This document shows positions 10,801 through 21,387 of a stretch of DNA of 64,000 bases, one piece after another. The stretch is from Maniola hyperantus (Eukaryota; Arthropoda; Insecta; Lepidoptera; Nymphalidae). The position numbers and the translations under genes are program-made. Numbering within the stretch: position 1 is the stretch's first letter; each line of letters begins with the position of its first letter. Below the pieces are notes generated by a model. That model saw nothing but the letters and a program-made list of their open reading frames with translations, was not told the DNA's origin and did not search any database. The DNA is taken from assembly GCF_902806685.2 (NCBI RefSeq), contig NC_048543.1, positions 6,428,106 to 6,492,105 of the forward strand. The letters are read 5' to 3'.

Positions 10801-11264
10801 CGTCTTTACTATACTTATTACTTTAGCCTGATTAATTTAAAAAAAAAAAAATTTTTATTCTTAACTATTTTTACTGCTTATTGAGTGTAATTGTTTTGGA
10901 CTTTGGTTGATTCTTCCTAAAATAACTTCCTACAATAGTAAAACACCACAAAAACGTTTGGAACTTCAGTCTTTTTGTGCAATCTTGTTAGCTTTTGCAT
11001 GCATGCATAAATTCACTCAGGTATTACTTTCATCAAGCGTCTATCAATGTTTATGTTCCAAGATAATGCAGGCAGCTCACAGTTATATATTATGTAGTCA
11101 TCTACCTTGTAATGATGCTAGTAGATTAGGCTAAGATAATATACACCGTAACAAGGGAAGCTTGTCGTGTCATCGGCTTGATATGTTAAGCCATATAGTA
11201 CTTGTACACAGCATACATAATAGACAAAACATATTGTTTACACTTTAGGAATATTATGCAGGAT
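10801..11264. other. Unassigned AT-rich sequence
   Basis: A 75-codon ORF at 10907-11134 has no recognisable domain and normal background composition. Nothing else is supported. Confidence 0.4.
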
Positions 11265-11430
11265 GTAAGCAGAGCAACGGATTGACGTGATTTTTTGCAA
11301 GGGTATAGTTAAAGACTTGGAGAGTGACATAGGCTACTTTTTATCCCAGAAAATCAAAGAGTTCCCACGGGAATTTTAAAAACCTAAATCCACGTGAACG
11401 AAGTCGCAGGCATCAGCTCGTTTTATTTAA
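11265..11430 (+). mobile_element. Helitron-like copy, 3' two-thirds
   Basis: AGAGCAACGGATTGACGTGA, GGAGAGTGACATAGGCTACT and ACGAAGTCGCAGGCATCAGC follow in the usual order. The 5' head is lost. Confidence 0.75.
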
Positions 11431-11725
11431 AAATAATAATTCGTATAAATAAACTACAAGAAAGATAGGTACCTACAGGTCGATTGATAACCTCTTCTTA
11501 AAAATAAAGTCGAGTATTAGGTATATTCGCTCAGCGTGGTCGGTCATTTATCAAAGCTGTAGAATCGAAGTGAGCGGAGCCTCCAGCGATTTATTTGTCT
11601 GGTAGCTACATCAATTGGTATAAGGAGAACTTTATTCCGTTTTGTATTATTTTTTATTTATTTGGCTACTATGATTAACAATAATAATAATTGTTAAAGT
11701 TCTTAGAAATGGAAATCTATGTAAA

Positions 11726-11767
11726 TACCAATGATATTAGAAGCTTTTTCTTCTAATATCATTGGTA
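11726..11767. repeat. Perfect hairpin, 18-bp arms, 6-nt loop
   Basis: TACCAATGATATTAGAAG at 11726-11743 is exactly complementary to 11750-11767, with loop CTTTTT. GTAAATAC also occurs as a direct repeat just outside both arms. It is too short for a conventional pre-miRNA. Confidence 0.9.
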
Positions 11768-11849
11768 AATACGAGTATGTTAAAAATGTCAACCAGTTAA
11801 AATTGAGATTTCAATTCTAATTGGTGAAGTGTTAAAATATTTTAAATTT

Positions 11850-12185
11850 TTAGGGTTCCGTACCTCAAAAGGAAAAAGAAACCCTTATAGGATCATTTTG
11901 TTGTTTGTCTGTCGGTCTTTCCGTTTATCCGTCTGTCCGTCGGTCTGTCTTTCCGATGTCTGTCGTGTCTGTCAAGAAAACCTATAGAGTAGTTCCCGTT
12001 AACCTAAAATCGTGTTTCATCACATAAAAAAATCTGTTTACGAAAAAAATAATTTACTAGGTAAATCACAAGATGGCGCAGACCAATATTATGTTGCAGT
12101 GTTCTATAGATAAACGTGTTAGGTATATCTTGTACGTTGGTACAGAACCCTTCGTATGTAAATCCGACTCGCACTTGACCAGTTT
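11850..12185 (-). repeat. GGGTTCCGT repeat, decayed
   Basis: It starts with the inverted tail GGGTTCCGTACCTCAAAAGG, followed by a TGTC-rich run and CCTATAGAGTAGTTCCCGTT. It ends with the inverted head (CCGACTCGCACTTGACC). The centre has diverged. Confidence 0.7.
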
Positions 12186-12827
12186 TTTGATCTTCATTAC
12201 GTATTAATACCTACTTACAGCGTCAGACCACGTCGGATGGGGCCCAAAATAAAATGGGTTTACACTAACTCCTCCACACAGTCATGTATTTTCTACCCCT
12301 AGAGTATTTTTGTAAAGCGCGAAGCCAGAAACTTACGAAGGAGATCCTGAACGAAGCGAAGCTACAAGGCTGAGTGGAGCAAAAGGGACAGTGACGAGCG
12401 AAGGGAGTCACCGATATCGGTAGATAAACGAGGTTCAATAAGAACAACTGAAGGAAGGGACAACGAAGTACTTCGCGCAAAAAAACTGAATATATTATGA
12501 TGAGAACTTGTCTCCTTTGGCGAGAATCCTCTCGCCATACGTAGGTCAGTCGCTATAGTAGGAATTTATTCTCGATCGTTATGACTTATGAGTATAAAAT
12601 AGGTAGATACCATGGACGATGTTTGTACCAATACTTTTTCAAAAACAATTCGTGAGCGAGACTCGTTCAACCAAAATATCGGTTCACGATCAGCTCACAG
12701 GATCAATTTGAAACGGGACGAATATTTGGTTTATTTTGCATAAAAGCCTCTGTATGTAGGTATAAAGTTTCTATACAGCATCACAGGGGTTTGGTTGCAT
12801 AGTGCGTATGATGGCAGGTAGTGTCAA
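12186..12827. other. Unassigned sequence
   Basis: A 71-codon minus ORF (12265-12480) lies in a purine-rich stretch and shows no domain. No repeat is recognised. Confidence 0.35.
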
Positions 12828-13026
12828 GATTAGTACAGTACGCGGCAGAAAGTAATGTACATCGGCCTTTAGAATGACATTTGGGCTTTTTAGAGCGTTG
12901 TCTCTGTCATTCATACCTATATGATGTTTCGTCGGTCTCAATGATAGGGACAACACTCTCTCTACAAATCTGCTATCTCCTTCTAAATTTCGATGTACAT
13001 TACGTTCTGCCGCGTAGGTACTGTAA
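12828..13026. mobile_element. TIR element (MITE), family B copy 2
   Basis: AGTACGCGGCAGAAAGTAAT near the left end is mirrored by ATTACGTTCTGCCGCGTA at the right. GGGACAACACTCTCTCTAC replaces part of the middle found in the other copies. Confidence 0.75.
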
Positions 13027-14109
13027 TTACTTACATCATTTGTAGGTATAAACAGATATAAGGTGAAAATTCACGAAAAAGTCATTCAATTATAGGCGAG
13101 TTACCATCACCATGGCGGCCACCACACACCACATCGGAACACCATTATGTCCTCATTTCCCTCATAAGAAATCCAAACATTTACGCATCAGTACCGTAGT
13201 AGGTACCAACCTACTCAGAGAGCATGGAACTGGTAAAATGAAACTTGTAAAAATCGTTATAAACTGGTATAAATCGCAAAATTTTATCCCCTTCTATCTG
13301 GTTCTTCACAGTTCACACCTACCTAGGTACTTACAATGATAAAATAAGTATCTATTCAGACGGACCATTCTAAAACGGTAAAAATGTTGCCAGGCGATGG
13401 CCGTGTGTGCATGGTCGCTGCAGCTTTCTAAAGTTGCGATGTCGCATAATAAATATCAAAATTATCAGGCTGTAGTCAACCGCTTGCATTCATAATAAGG
13501 CCGCAATGTGTGTCGTCGGTATTGACTGCATATTTGCAAACGGTCCTGGAAATAGCGATGATATTATATACGTCTTATAAATGAAATGCTCGGTAACATT
13601 TTTGCCGCTGTTGTGGTTAGTCTGGTGTGCTTCTAATTGTAGCACGACTAAATGAATCCTTTAGATCTATTCGTAATCTGTAAAATTACTGTAAATTACT
13701 GTGCCTACAAAGTAAATAGTAAAATAATCATAATAACCGCAAAATCAATCGTTTTTGGGCGCTGATTTTACTACATAGATATAGATATTATCACAAAATA
13801 AATAATAATAATGATAAAAAGTACTTATTTTAACGCCTCTATTTTTTAAAGCCAAGCTTTTGAAGTAAACATAAGTCAGGGTAAGTTCAGAGCCGTTGTG
13901 CCCGTAATGTTAAAGTTTCAACGTTCAAACACTTGAAAGTGTGAGACTTAAACAAGATTAAGCCGGTTACTTTACTGTAGTATGAAGTTAGAAATTTATT
14001 AATGGAAGTAGGTAACTATTAAGTTTATCCCTCTTGCTACTACGCGTGATTCCCTATATTTTATAACTGCACTTGTTTAGGTAGGTATATAGCTCTTTTG
14101 ATTTTATTT
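13027..14109. other. Unassigned sequence with small ORF
   Basis: A 75-codon ORF at 13112-13339 has a good start context (CACCATGGCGG) but no recognisable domain or codon signal. About 13370-13640 looks unique and mixed in composition, with paired CATAATAA motifs. A function cannot be supported. Confidence 0.3.
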
Positions 14110-14215
14110 ATTACGAGCTGACTCGCCCCGGCTTCGCACGGGGAGCCTATATTTATTCCACAGACAAATATGTAGGTATAGTAGTTTCAGCGTGAAGCGT
14201 GCAAAGACAGACAAA
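14110..14215 (-). mobile_element. Helitron-like terminal fragment
   Basis: ACGAGCTGACTCGCCCCGGC and TTCGCACGGGGAGCC resemble the inverted terminus of the CGGGGCAGCTTGTAATT subfamily at 28450-28626. The rest is lost. Confidence 0.45.
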
Positions 14216-14862
14216 CAAAAATCACAAAGAAATTGTTGTTGGGTCTTTATCGATGATAATAAACGTTTCCACTAATTTAAATTTTCCAAAAATATTTAAC
14301 AATAATAATAATAATATACACTACAATACACTTTATTTGCACAACCACAAGAAGGATTACATTAAAGAATAAAAAACACAGACTTATCGCTAATTAGCGA
14401 TCTCTACCAGGCAATGTACAGAAATCGTTTAGTTACAGTCGTAATATAAGTAGGTTTCTGGTTTTTGTGATGTCATAATATGCTATCACCACGCCATATT
14501 CGTTACGAAATACGGTATGAAAAATTTCAGTGTTAAAGTCCGATCAGAATTAACAGCTGTTGCACTAGAATAACATAGATAGAAATTTACAAAGGCGGCT
14601 TATTTGCATAGTTTAAGTTTTACTGCCACAGGAATTTTAAAGGGAAACTCGCGGAGACCGAATAGCTTTCCACAAAATAAGAAAAACACAGCGCTTTATT
14701 CCTCCTCACTGACTGCAGTGTGCAAGGACGCTCGTTCGTCTTCAAAATCCTTTGTTCGCTTTGGCTCTTCGTTTCTAATAAGCGCAGCGAAGGAATAGGG
14801 TTGGTACCTATAGACACTCCGATACGTGCAATTTGAGCAGTCTTTTAAGGGGAGTGAGCAGG
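14216..14862. other. Unassigned AT-rich sequence
   Basis: The overlapping ORFs at 14604-14817 on opposite strands are unconvincing. No repeat is recognised. Confidence 0.35.
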
Positions 14863-15266
14863 CAAAGAGTAAAATCTAAAACTACATTTCAATGATTAGT
14901 TTTCCAAGTGAAAATATTGTTCGTACCTACCCATACTAATGGTTATATAGAATAAGGAACTAAGTAATTATTTCTATAAATTTCTTTCAAAATCTTCGAT
15001 TATTTGCCTAGCTAGTCTCCGTTTGGGTTTAAAAAGTTGTAGGTAATCTTTGGTAATCTTACTTACAAAGAGTAAAATCTAAAACTACATTTCAATGATT
15101 AGTTTTCCAAGTGAAAATATTGTTCGTACCTACCCATACTAATGGTTATATAGAATAAGGAACTAAGTAATTATTTCTATAAATTTCTTTCAAAATCTTA
15201 GATTATTTGCCTAGCTAGTCTCCGTTTGGGTTTAAAAAGTTGTAGGTAATCTTTGGTAATCTTACT
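14863..15266. repeat. Tandem duplication, period 203 bp
   Basis: 14863-15063 is repeated at 15066-15266. By eye the only difference is CTTCGATT in the first unit versus CTTAGATT in the second. There are exactly two units. The unit resembles no family elsewhere in the window. This is either a very recent duplication or an assembly artefact. Confidence 0.95.
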
Positions 15267-15294
15267 GCGGGCCGAATTTTCAATCGCCTAATAA

Positions 15295-15382
15295 AAATCG
15301 GCCCGACAGACAGACAGACGGACAACAAAGTGATCCTATAAGGATTTCTTATTTCCTTTTGAGGTACAGAATCTACGCTAAG
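15295..15382 (+). repeat. Tail fragment of GGGTTCCGT repeat
   Basis: A CAGA run, CAACAAAGTGATCCTATAAG and TTCCTTTTGAGGTAC match the last 80 bp of the family. Confidence 0.65.
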
Positions 15383-15462
15383 AGATTTAATAATGTAAAA
15401 ATTTAATCGACTTTTAATCGCGGTAAGATTAAAATAAGATGATTTCATATCTATATATAAAA

Positions 15463-15844
15463 ACCGGCCAAGTGCGAGTCAGGCTCGCGCAATGAGGGTT
15501 CCGTACTACAGTCATATTTTTTCGACATATTGCACGATAATTCAAAAACTATGATGCATAAAAATAAATAAAAATCTGTTTTAGAATGTACAGGTGAAGA
15601 CCTTTCATATGATAGGTACCCCACTTGATATAATCACTCACTTCGAAAGTTGAAAATACTAATTATTAGTTCATGACCACAATTTAATTTTTTTTGTGTG
15701 ATCTAACCCTAAATTCACGGTTTTCAGATTTTTCCCCAAATGTCAGCTATAAGATCTACCTACCTGCCAAATTTCATGATTCTAGGTCAACGGGAAGTAC
15801 CCTGTAGGTTTCTTGACAGACAGACGGACAGCCAGACGGACAGC

Positions 15845-15875
<31 letters not shown>

Positions 15876-15928
15876 CAAAGTGATCCTATAAGGGTTCCGT
15901 TTTTCCTTTTGAGGTACGGAACCCTAAA
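15463..15928 (+). repeat. GGGTTCCGT repeat, near full length
   Basis: The head AAACCGGCCAAGTGCGAGTC is followed by AGGGTTCCGTACTACAG, a middle with TGATAGGTACCCCACTTG, a (CAGA)n run at about 15815-15873 and the tail GGGTTCCGTTTTTCC..GTACGGAACCCTAAAA. The tail folds through GGGTTCCGT/ACGGAACCC. Copies at 42238 and 53262 are very similar, implying recent activity. No ORF belongs to it. The class is unknown to me. Confidence 0.8.
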
Positions 15929-16600
15929 AAGCGAAATACCACTCAGTCACTCGCTGACTAATCATGAAATCTCAGGAACTATAAAACCTACAAACTTGGA
16001 ATTTGGAAGGTAGGTTCCTTCTAGGACGTAGGTTTTGCAATTGTGCATTGTAAGGTCTACATCTCCTGAGGATGCTCCGGTGTCGGGGCGAAACGTGCGT
16101 CGAGTGTGTTTGGGATTTGTGTGGTGCTACGTGGTGGTGGTGCGTATTGCTTGCTGTGGCTGCTTCTTCCTGCATGTTTAGCAGTGGGAGGGCGGGCGGT
16201 GCATTTCGCATGCTGCATGTTGCACCATACAGATTCGACCTGTTTCAGCGGATTATAGCAAATTGAGCTTTTGGTTCATTGTATATCATGGACTTCCGCA
16301 AAGTAACGCCTGCTTCTATACAACATTTAGGACGAAGGTGTCAGCTAAGAAACGGTTTTGAGAACATCCCCCCCCTGTTTTTAAAATTAGAGACATGAAA
16401 ATCGACATTTAGGTTAATAAGTTTAAATTATAAAAATCTGTATAAGCCAGTTTGGGAAATTACCCTCTTAAGGGTGGTAAAATAGGGAGGGGGGGATTTC
16501 TAGGGGGTAAGTGAGGCCTTTTGCAGCGGGAAAATTTTTGATCTCATGAGAAACCAGAAATTTTACGCGGACGGAGTCGTGGGCAACTGCTAGTAGCTTA
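15929..16600 (+). mobile_element. Helitron-like element with nested insertion
   Basis: It runs from GAAATACCACTCAGTCACTC through GGAATTTGGAAGGTAGG, GTGTCAGCTAAGAAACGG and CTCATGAGAAACCAG to ACGCGGACGGAGTCGTGGGC and CTGCTAGT. The same order is seen in 61200-61805. It is split by 16033-16327. Confidence 0.7.
16033..16327 (+). mobile_element. 295-bp insertion with 11-bp target duplication
   Basis: TAGGACGTAGG at 16022-16032 recurs as TAGGACGAAGG at 16328-16338. The sister element shows one copy at 61303-61313 with nothing inserted. The insert starts near TTTTGCAATTGTGCATTG, contains CTCCTGAGGATGCTCCGGTG and ends ..CTATACAACATTT. TSD length and the lack of TIRs suggest retroposition. The family is not identified. 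Confidence 0.75.
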
Positions 16601-17039
16601 TAATAGAATCAAAATAAATATCTGCATGAAGTTTGCCTCCTTAATGGACAACTGATGTTCCTCATTTTTTATTTATGATTTTCAGACGGTTTCAGTCGGC
16701 TTCAGGTTAAACATAATAGATTTGAGTGGCAGTTATGACTAAGTTTGCATACAAAACGTATTCCAACCAATACGTAGGTACTCGTATGTTACCCAATACG
16801 AGGATGTGCTTGGATACCTTTGAATAACGTTCAGTACGTCAAGTAAGTTTTGATAAGTTAGCAGGCTTCGATACATTGTAATATTAGTCAGATCTCGCAT
16901 AAAAACTTTTACTTTGTAAGCGTATATTTTGAAGAACCTAGCACCTTGCACATACCTACGGGGGGTGACTCAAATTTTTACAACATATTAACTTAGCAAG
17001 AGAACGCAGTGTGATTTTTTCTTGGATAAGGTTTAAATA
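16601..17039. other. Unassigned AT-rich sequence
   Basis: A 70-codon minus ORF (16739-16951) has no recognisable domain. Nothing else is seen. Confidence 0.35.
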
Positions 17040-17142
17040 AGTATTGGAGAGTGACATAAGCTACTTACTCTTTTCTCGGAAAATCTAAGAAAAATAAATT
17101 CACACAGATGAAGTAGCAGGTATCAGCTAGTCTATAATATTA
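17040..17142 (+). mobile_element. Helitron-like 3' fragment
   Basis: GGAGAGTGACATAAGCTACT and GATGAAGTAGCAGGTATCAG, then CTAGT. The 5' part is absent. Confidence 0.65.
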
Positions 17143-17807
17143 GTGCAACTATGTATTCTGGCTGTTACACAAACAAAAATTAAATTAGAAAAAATGATTT
17201 CTAAATTCATTGAACCCTACTTGCTAGCATGTGCTAGATTGATAACAAGTCCTAGTTAAAAAGTTAAAACACTGCTCCGTCAAAAAAGTAAAAAAAATTT
17301 AAAGTGGCACCATACAACCACCATACTGAATTTAAAAAAAAAAATTATAGCCCGTGCCACTTGGAATGATGTAAGGATTCTAACGATACTTATTTACCCA
17401 TATATCCAAATTTGTTCAGGCATTAAGAAGTTATGGTGGAATCATTGACGTATATAATACTTCGTAGGAATAAAGAAAGTCACAATATACAAACACCATT
17501 ACACTCCTTTTTTGGGGTAGTCGTGTAAAAATTATAAGCTCCAGTTAATACAGGCAACGAAAATACGTGTCACGGAATGGAAAAGTCAATCGAAACACGT
17601 TTCATACCTACGTGAATTGTGAGGCGGAGCTCGCCGCGCCGGCCGGCTTGTTGACTCGCGAGCGCGACAGCGTCATTAGGTCGAGTGGCGTCTCCTGCTC
17701 CACCCCACGTACACCTGCAGGTATACCTAGTGCCTACCTGCATAAAAATATGTAATAACTACATAATAATATTTTCATAAATCCATACTTACTTTTTAAT
17801 ATTATAA
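17143..17807. other. Unassigned; short GC-rich patch
   Basis: 17615-17715 is richer in CpG (GGCGGAGCTCGCCGCGCCGG) within a 62-codon frame at 17567-17755. I recognise no domain. The remainder is AT-rich. Confidence 0.3.
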
Positions 17808-18135
17808 ACTAGCTGTTGCCCGCGACTTCATCCGCGTCCCGCGGGAACTGTCTTTTCCCGTGGATTTTCCAACAAAAACTGTCATATAACTTGTCCTGAC
17901 AATAAATTACAAACACAACAAAAAAAAACCAATTTGGTGGAGTCGTTCGACTTCGTTCGCGTGGATTTAGGTTTTTAAAAATCCCGTGGAACTCTTCGAT
18001 TTTCCGGAATGAAAAGTCTGCCACTCTCCAGGTCTTTTGCATGGGTGGTCTTATGCATTTTGCGTGAATTTTTGCATGGGTATAATTATGGCGATTTGTT
18101 GCTACGTTGCGACGTGATTGAAGGACAAACCAACT
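17808..18135 (-). mobile_element. Two Helitron-like fragments
   Basis: 17812-17900 begins CTAGCTGTTGCCCGCGACTT. 17935-18135 begins GACTTCGTTCGCGTGGATTT and continues through TTTTCCGGAATGAAAAG to GTTGCGACGTGATTGAAGGA. Both are inverted terminal regions, and the second reaches close to the 5' head. The 109-codon minus ORF across them is a chance frame. Confidence 0.65.
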
Positions 18136-18159
18136 CATATGTAAGACTGTTACATTTTC

Positions 18160-18338
18160 ACTATCTGTTTAAACGATTTTGATGAAAGTTACAGAGATAA
18201 CTTGTATCCTGGAGACGGACATACATTACATCCTAGAAAATAAAATTTCCTACGGAATTTTAAGGCCCACCCGCTTTACCATTTCTGACGCTGAAATCCA
18301 AATAGACGTGGACGAAGTCGTGGGCATCATCTAGTACT
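18160..18338 (+). mobile_element. Helitron-like copy, 3' two-thirds
   Basis: ACGATTTTGATGAAAGTTAC, GGAGACGGACATACATTACA, and the terminus GACGTGGACGAAGTCGTGGG with CATCTAGT. Confidence 0.65.
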
Positions 18339-18394
18339 ATAATACACTATTATTAAAATATCGATCAAAGTTACAACGAACTACAATACTTGCT

Positions 18395-18442
18395 GCTACT
18401 GAACCCTTCCTGGGCGAGTCCGACTCGCACTTGGCCGGTTTT
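18395..18442 (-). repeat. Head fragment of GGGTTCCGT repeat
   Basis: GAACCCTTCCTGGGCGAGTC and GACTCGCACTTGGCCGGTTT are the inverted first 45 bp of the family. Confidence 0.7.
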
Positions 18443-18688
18443 ATCGGAGTTATGTCCGTTTTAAGAAATTAAATATCACATGCTTTAACGGTGAAGGAAA
18501 ACATCGTGAGGAAACCGGCATGCCTAAGAGTTCTCCATAATGTTCTTAAGGTTGTGTGAAGTCTGTCCATCCGCACTTGGCCAGCGTGGTAGGTGGTATA
18601 CGTGGTAGCCAAAACCCTTCTCACTCTGAGAGGAGACCCGTACTCTGTAGTGAGCAGGCGATGGGTTGATCATGATGATGATGATAAC
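18443..18688 (+). mobile_element. SINE 1, body and tail
   Basis: GGAAAACATCGTGAGGAAAC, GTTCTCCATAATGTTCTTAA and CCCTTCTCACTCTGAGAGGA lead to the tail GATCATGATGATGATGATAA. The tRNA-like head is missing. The 72-75 codon ORFs here lie inside the SINE. Confidence 0.8.
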
Positions 18689-18880
18689 CAACGTGGCCGT
18701 AACAAAAGCTTCGTCTCGAGTCTTGACATGAGGCGACGTGACAGACGACACGCTCCCGGCAAGCCATTACGAGGAGCGCATGTCAGGATTAGTATTCTGC
18801 TGCATGTTTGAATCTAGGTTAAACACTGTGCCTGAAATGATCAATTTCGAGTCAATTTAAAATTATAAGCGTGGCAGCGT
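18689..18880 (+). repeat. Unnamed repeat, direct copy 1
   Basis: CGTGACAGACGACACGCTCC, ATTACGAGGAGCGCATGTCA and GAATCTAGGTTAAAC match the block at 19697-19885. The family is unknown. Confidence 0.65.
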
Positions 18881-19317
18881 GGTTGCTCTAATAAAACACC
18901 GTTCACATTTACATTATAATATGTATTTACAAGATATTTACAATATGGCTGAAGTTACATTGATGATTGGAGCTGAAAATAATAACACTCCAACGAACAA
19001 CTCCGCGAGCTTTATACAATGCTAGTTGATTCTATATAATTAAAACACAAACTGTATATTCAATCGGACGAGGTCTATAGACTCGTTATGGTGGAAACTT
19101 AACTGGAGCTTGTGGGAACAGTGGTATAGCTGCAACTGTCTTGATGTGAATGAGACTCTCGGAGTTCCACGAGAGCAGCTGGATTTTCGACTGCGTTCTA
19201 AATTTGATTACTGTTCCAAGTTTTCTTAATAGCTGCCATTCATCCAAATGTCATCGGCAAGATGATAGTAGATGTTGCATGCCTCTTATTAGAATTGACA
19301 ATTAGATCCAGTGGATC
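18881..19317. other. Unassigned sequence
   Basis: No ORF or repeat is recognised. Confidence 0.35.
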
Positions 19318-19510
19318 CATATTAAAATATTATAAATGCAAAAGTTTTCTGTCTGTTTGCTAGCCTTTCACAGCACAACCTTATTATATCCGATTTTGAC
19401 GAAATTTTGTACGAAAATAGCTTGCACCCTGGGAAAAGACATGGCTAATTTTGGTCACGGTAACTCAACCGGGATTACTGCGGGATTTTGAAAAAACTTA
19501 ATTGATCTAT
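19318..19510 (+). mobile_element. Helitron-like copy, 5' part
   Basis: AAATATTATAAATGCAAAAG, CTGTCTGTTTGCTAGCCTTT, TCCGATTTTGACGAAATTTT and AGCTTGCACCCTGGGAAAAG. The terminal hook is lost. Confidence 0.75.
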
Positions 19511-19696
19511 TTCCTTAAAGTAGCTGTAAGTTTTCCTTATAAATAAATAAAAAATAAGAGATCTATGTCCAGCAGTGATGGTTTATCGAAATGGTGACGA
19601 TGGACTCATGTATAATGACGTCTTTTACGAAAATGATAAACTTGGTACAACAACACAGAATGCTTAATGGTACCGGCATTATAGGTATACAATAAC

Positions 19697-19885
19697 AACG
19701 TGGCTATAGCAAAAGGTTCGTCTCGACGCGACGTGACAGACGACACGCTCCCGGCAAGCTATTACGAGGAGCGCATGTCAAGATAAGTACTTATTCCGCT
19801 GCATGTTGGAATCTAGGTTAAACAATGTACTTGAAATTTTCAATTAGTTGATCTCAACTCAAAATTACAAGAATTGGCAGTGAAA
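19697..19885 (+). repeat. Unnamed repeat, direct copy 2
   Basis: The same block as 18689-18880, about 1 kb downstream and diverged by several substitutions and small indels. Confidence 0.65.
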
Positions 19886-19894
19886 TTAACTAGG

Positions 19895-20195
19895 TATAAG
19901 TTTTAATGAAGGAGAACTAGAGTAACCGACATAGCTCAACGGATTCCGAAGCTGAAGTGGCAATGGGCAGGGCACATAGTTCGTACAACCGATAGACGTT
20001 GGGGTCCCAAGGTGCTGGAATGGCGACCTCGCACCTGAAGACGCAGCATTGGAAGACCCCCCACTAGGTGGGAGGACGACATCAGACGAGTCGCAGGGAG
20101 CCGCTGGATCCAGGCGGCGCAAGACCGTGGCGTGTGGAAGTCCCTACAAGAGATCTATGTCCAGCAGTGGACGTCTATTGGTTGATGATGAAGTT
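19895..20195 (+). pseudogene. RTE-like LINE, C-terminal ORF2 fragment
   Basis: One frame reads TRVTDIAQR, KLKWQWAGHIV, DRRWGPKVLEWRP, a stop, then RWEDDIRRVAGSRWIQAAQD and W.SLQ.IYVQQWTSIG. It is followed by GATGATGAA, the usual RTE 3' tail. These are the conserved C-terminal residues of lepidopteran RTE reverse transcriptase, downstream of the catalytic domain. Internal stops and 5' truncation mark it dead. Related pieces are at 10375, 52126, 55862 and 59030. Confidence 0.8.
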
Positions 20196-20239
20196 TTAAT
20201 GTAGTTTTAGCTTTTTACCGCAACTTTGTCTGTGTTGAT

Positions 20240-20530
20240 TTAGTTTTTTAGGGTGCCGTACGTGAAGAGTGCCAATGGGACCCTATTACTAAGATTCCGC
20301 TGTCCGTCCATTCGGCTATCTGTTTGTCTGTCAGCGGGCTGTATCTCATGAAGCGTAATAGGTAGAGAGTTGAATTTTTCACAGAATGTGTATTTCTGTT
20401 GCCGCTAAAAATTACAAAATGACCGCCATGAAAGTTAAATGTGTTATATCTTATAATATGTATTTACAAGAGATTAGATAAGGAACCCTTCGTGTGTGAG
20501 TCTGACTCGCACTTGACTTTTTAATAATCC
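20240..20530 (-). repeat. GGGTGCCGT repeat, divergent subfamily
   Basis: AGGGTGCCGTACGTGAAGAG and a CTGTCCGTCC run begin it. GAACCCTTCGTGTGTGAGTC and GACTCGCACTTGAC end it. The interior (GGGCTGTATCTCATGAAGCG) differs from the main family. Confidence 0.65.
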
Positions 20531-20809
20531 CGTACTTATTGTATGTAAACCCGAGATAAAAAGTATCCATGCCCGTCTTCAAGTTGCAATCTCTTTCTGA
20601 TAGATAGCCTTTAGTTGAAATAAATTTCCTAGTTAAGTCATAGAGTTATGATACTAAGGTGTAAAACAGTGATAAACAAAAGAACACCAGCATGAATTTC
20701 TTCTGATTTATAAAACGATTACATTTATACGAATTTTCAGTGGTGTGTATCTACATTTTAGGCATTATATTCTTACACCGCCACCGTAAGTAATTTTACC
20801 CTCACCACC
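20531..20809. other. Unassigned; possible Helitron remnant
   Basis: 20535-20600 (GATAAAAAGTATCCATGCCC) weakly resembles an inverted Helitron-like body. Nothing else is seen. Confidence 0.3.
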
Positions 20810-21070
20810 TAGGTGTCTGGTGCACTTCGACCATCTATTGTGCCAGATCCTTCTTTCCACGCACATGCAAACTGTGGAATCAACTCCTATCGGCGGTGTT
20901 CCCATTAGATTACAACATGGGGTTATTCAAGGGGCGGACCACCAAATTCCTGAAAGGCCGACAACGCATCGGCAGTTCCTCTAGTGCTTCAAATGTTCAT
21001 GGGCTGCCGTAATCACTTAACATCAGGTGACCCACCTGCTCGTTTGCCCGCTATTTGTATTAAAAAAAAT
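20810..21070 (+). pseudogene. Jockey/CR1-like LINE, 3' end
   Basis: A frame near 20816 reads CTSTIYCARSFFPRTCKLWN and then QLLSAVFPLDYNMGLFKGRT, RQRIGSSSSASNVHGLP and a stop. This is the extreme C-terminus of a LINE reverse transcriptase as seen in many Lepidoptera. The 3' UTR CATCAGGTGACCCACCTGCT and an A-rich tail follow. A second, shorter copy is at 24290-24455. Confidence 0.75.
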
Positions 21071-21387
21071 TGATTTAATTACATTATTATAACGAGTCCG
21101 TTATACATATAATTCCCGATCAATCTGCAATATACCTAACATCAAATATCATACGTTCAAATATGCTGCATAGAGTATGCTACATAAAGTCATTAAACGT
21201 GTTGTATACGATAGCCTCACACTGTGTAATTCTATGCAAAATACCTCTAATGAGTTTAACATTCTGCGGCGTTTATCCCATTTACGCTGGCGTGTTTGGA
21301 CGTAGCGTGTAGGTAAAATGCGTTCTATCTTAGAATAACAACTCTACATTAAATTTAGAGCTTTTATTCTACACACTTATTTACTTA
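21071..21387. other. Unassigned AT-rich sequence
   Basis: No supported feature. Confidence 0.35.

Noticed and set aside
11726..11767. Pre-miRNA
   Set aside because: A 42-nt total length with a 6-nt loop is too short for a standard precursor. Listed as an inverted duplication instead.
13112..13339. Small protein gene with CACCATGGCGG start
   Set aside because: The start context is good, but the 75 residues show no domain, repeat or composition signal.
17809..18138. 109-codon minus-strand gene
   Set aside because: The frame reads through two Helitron-like fragments.
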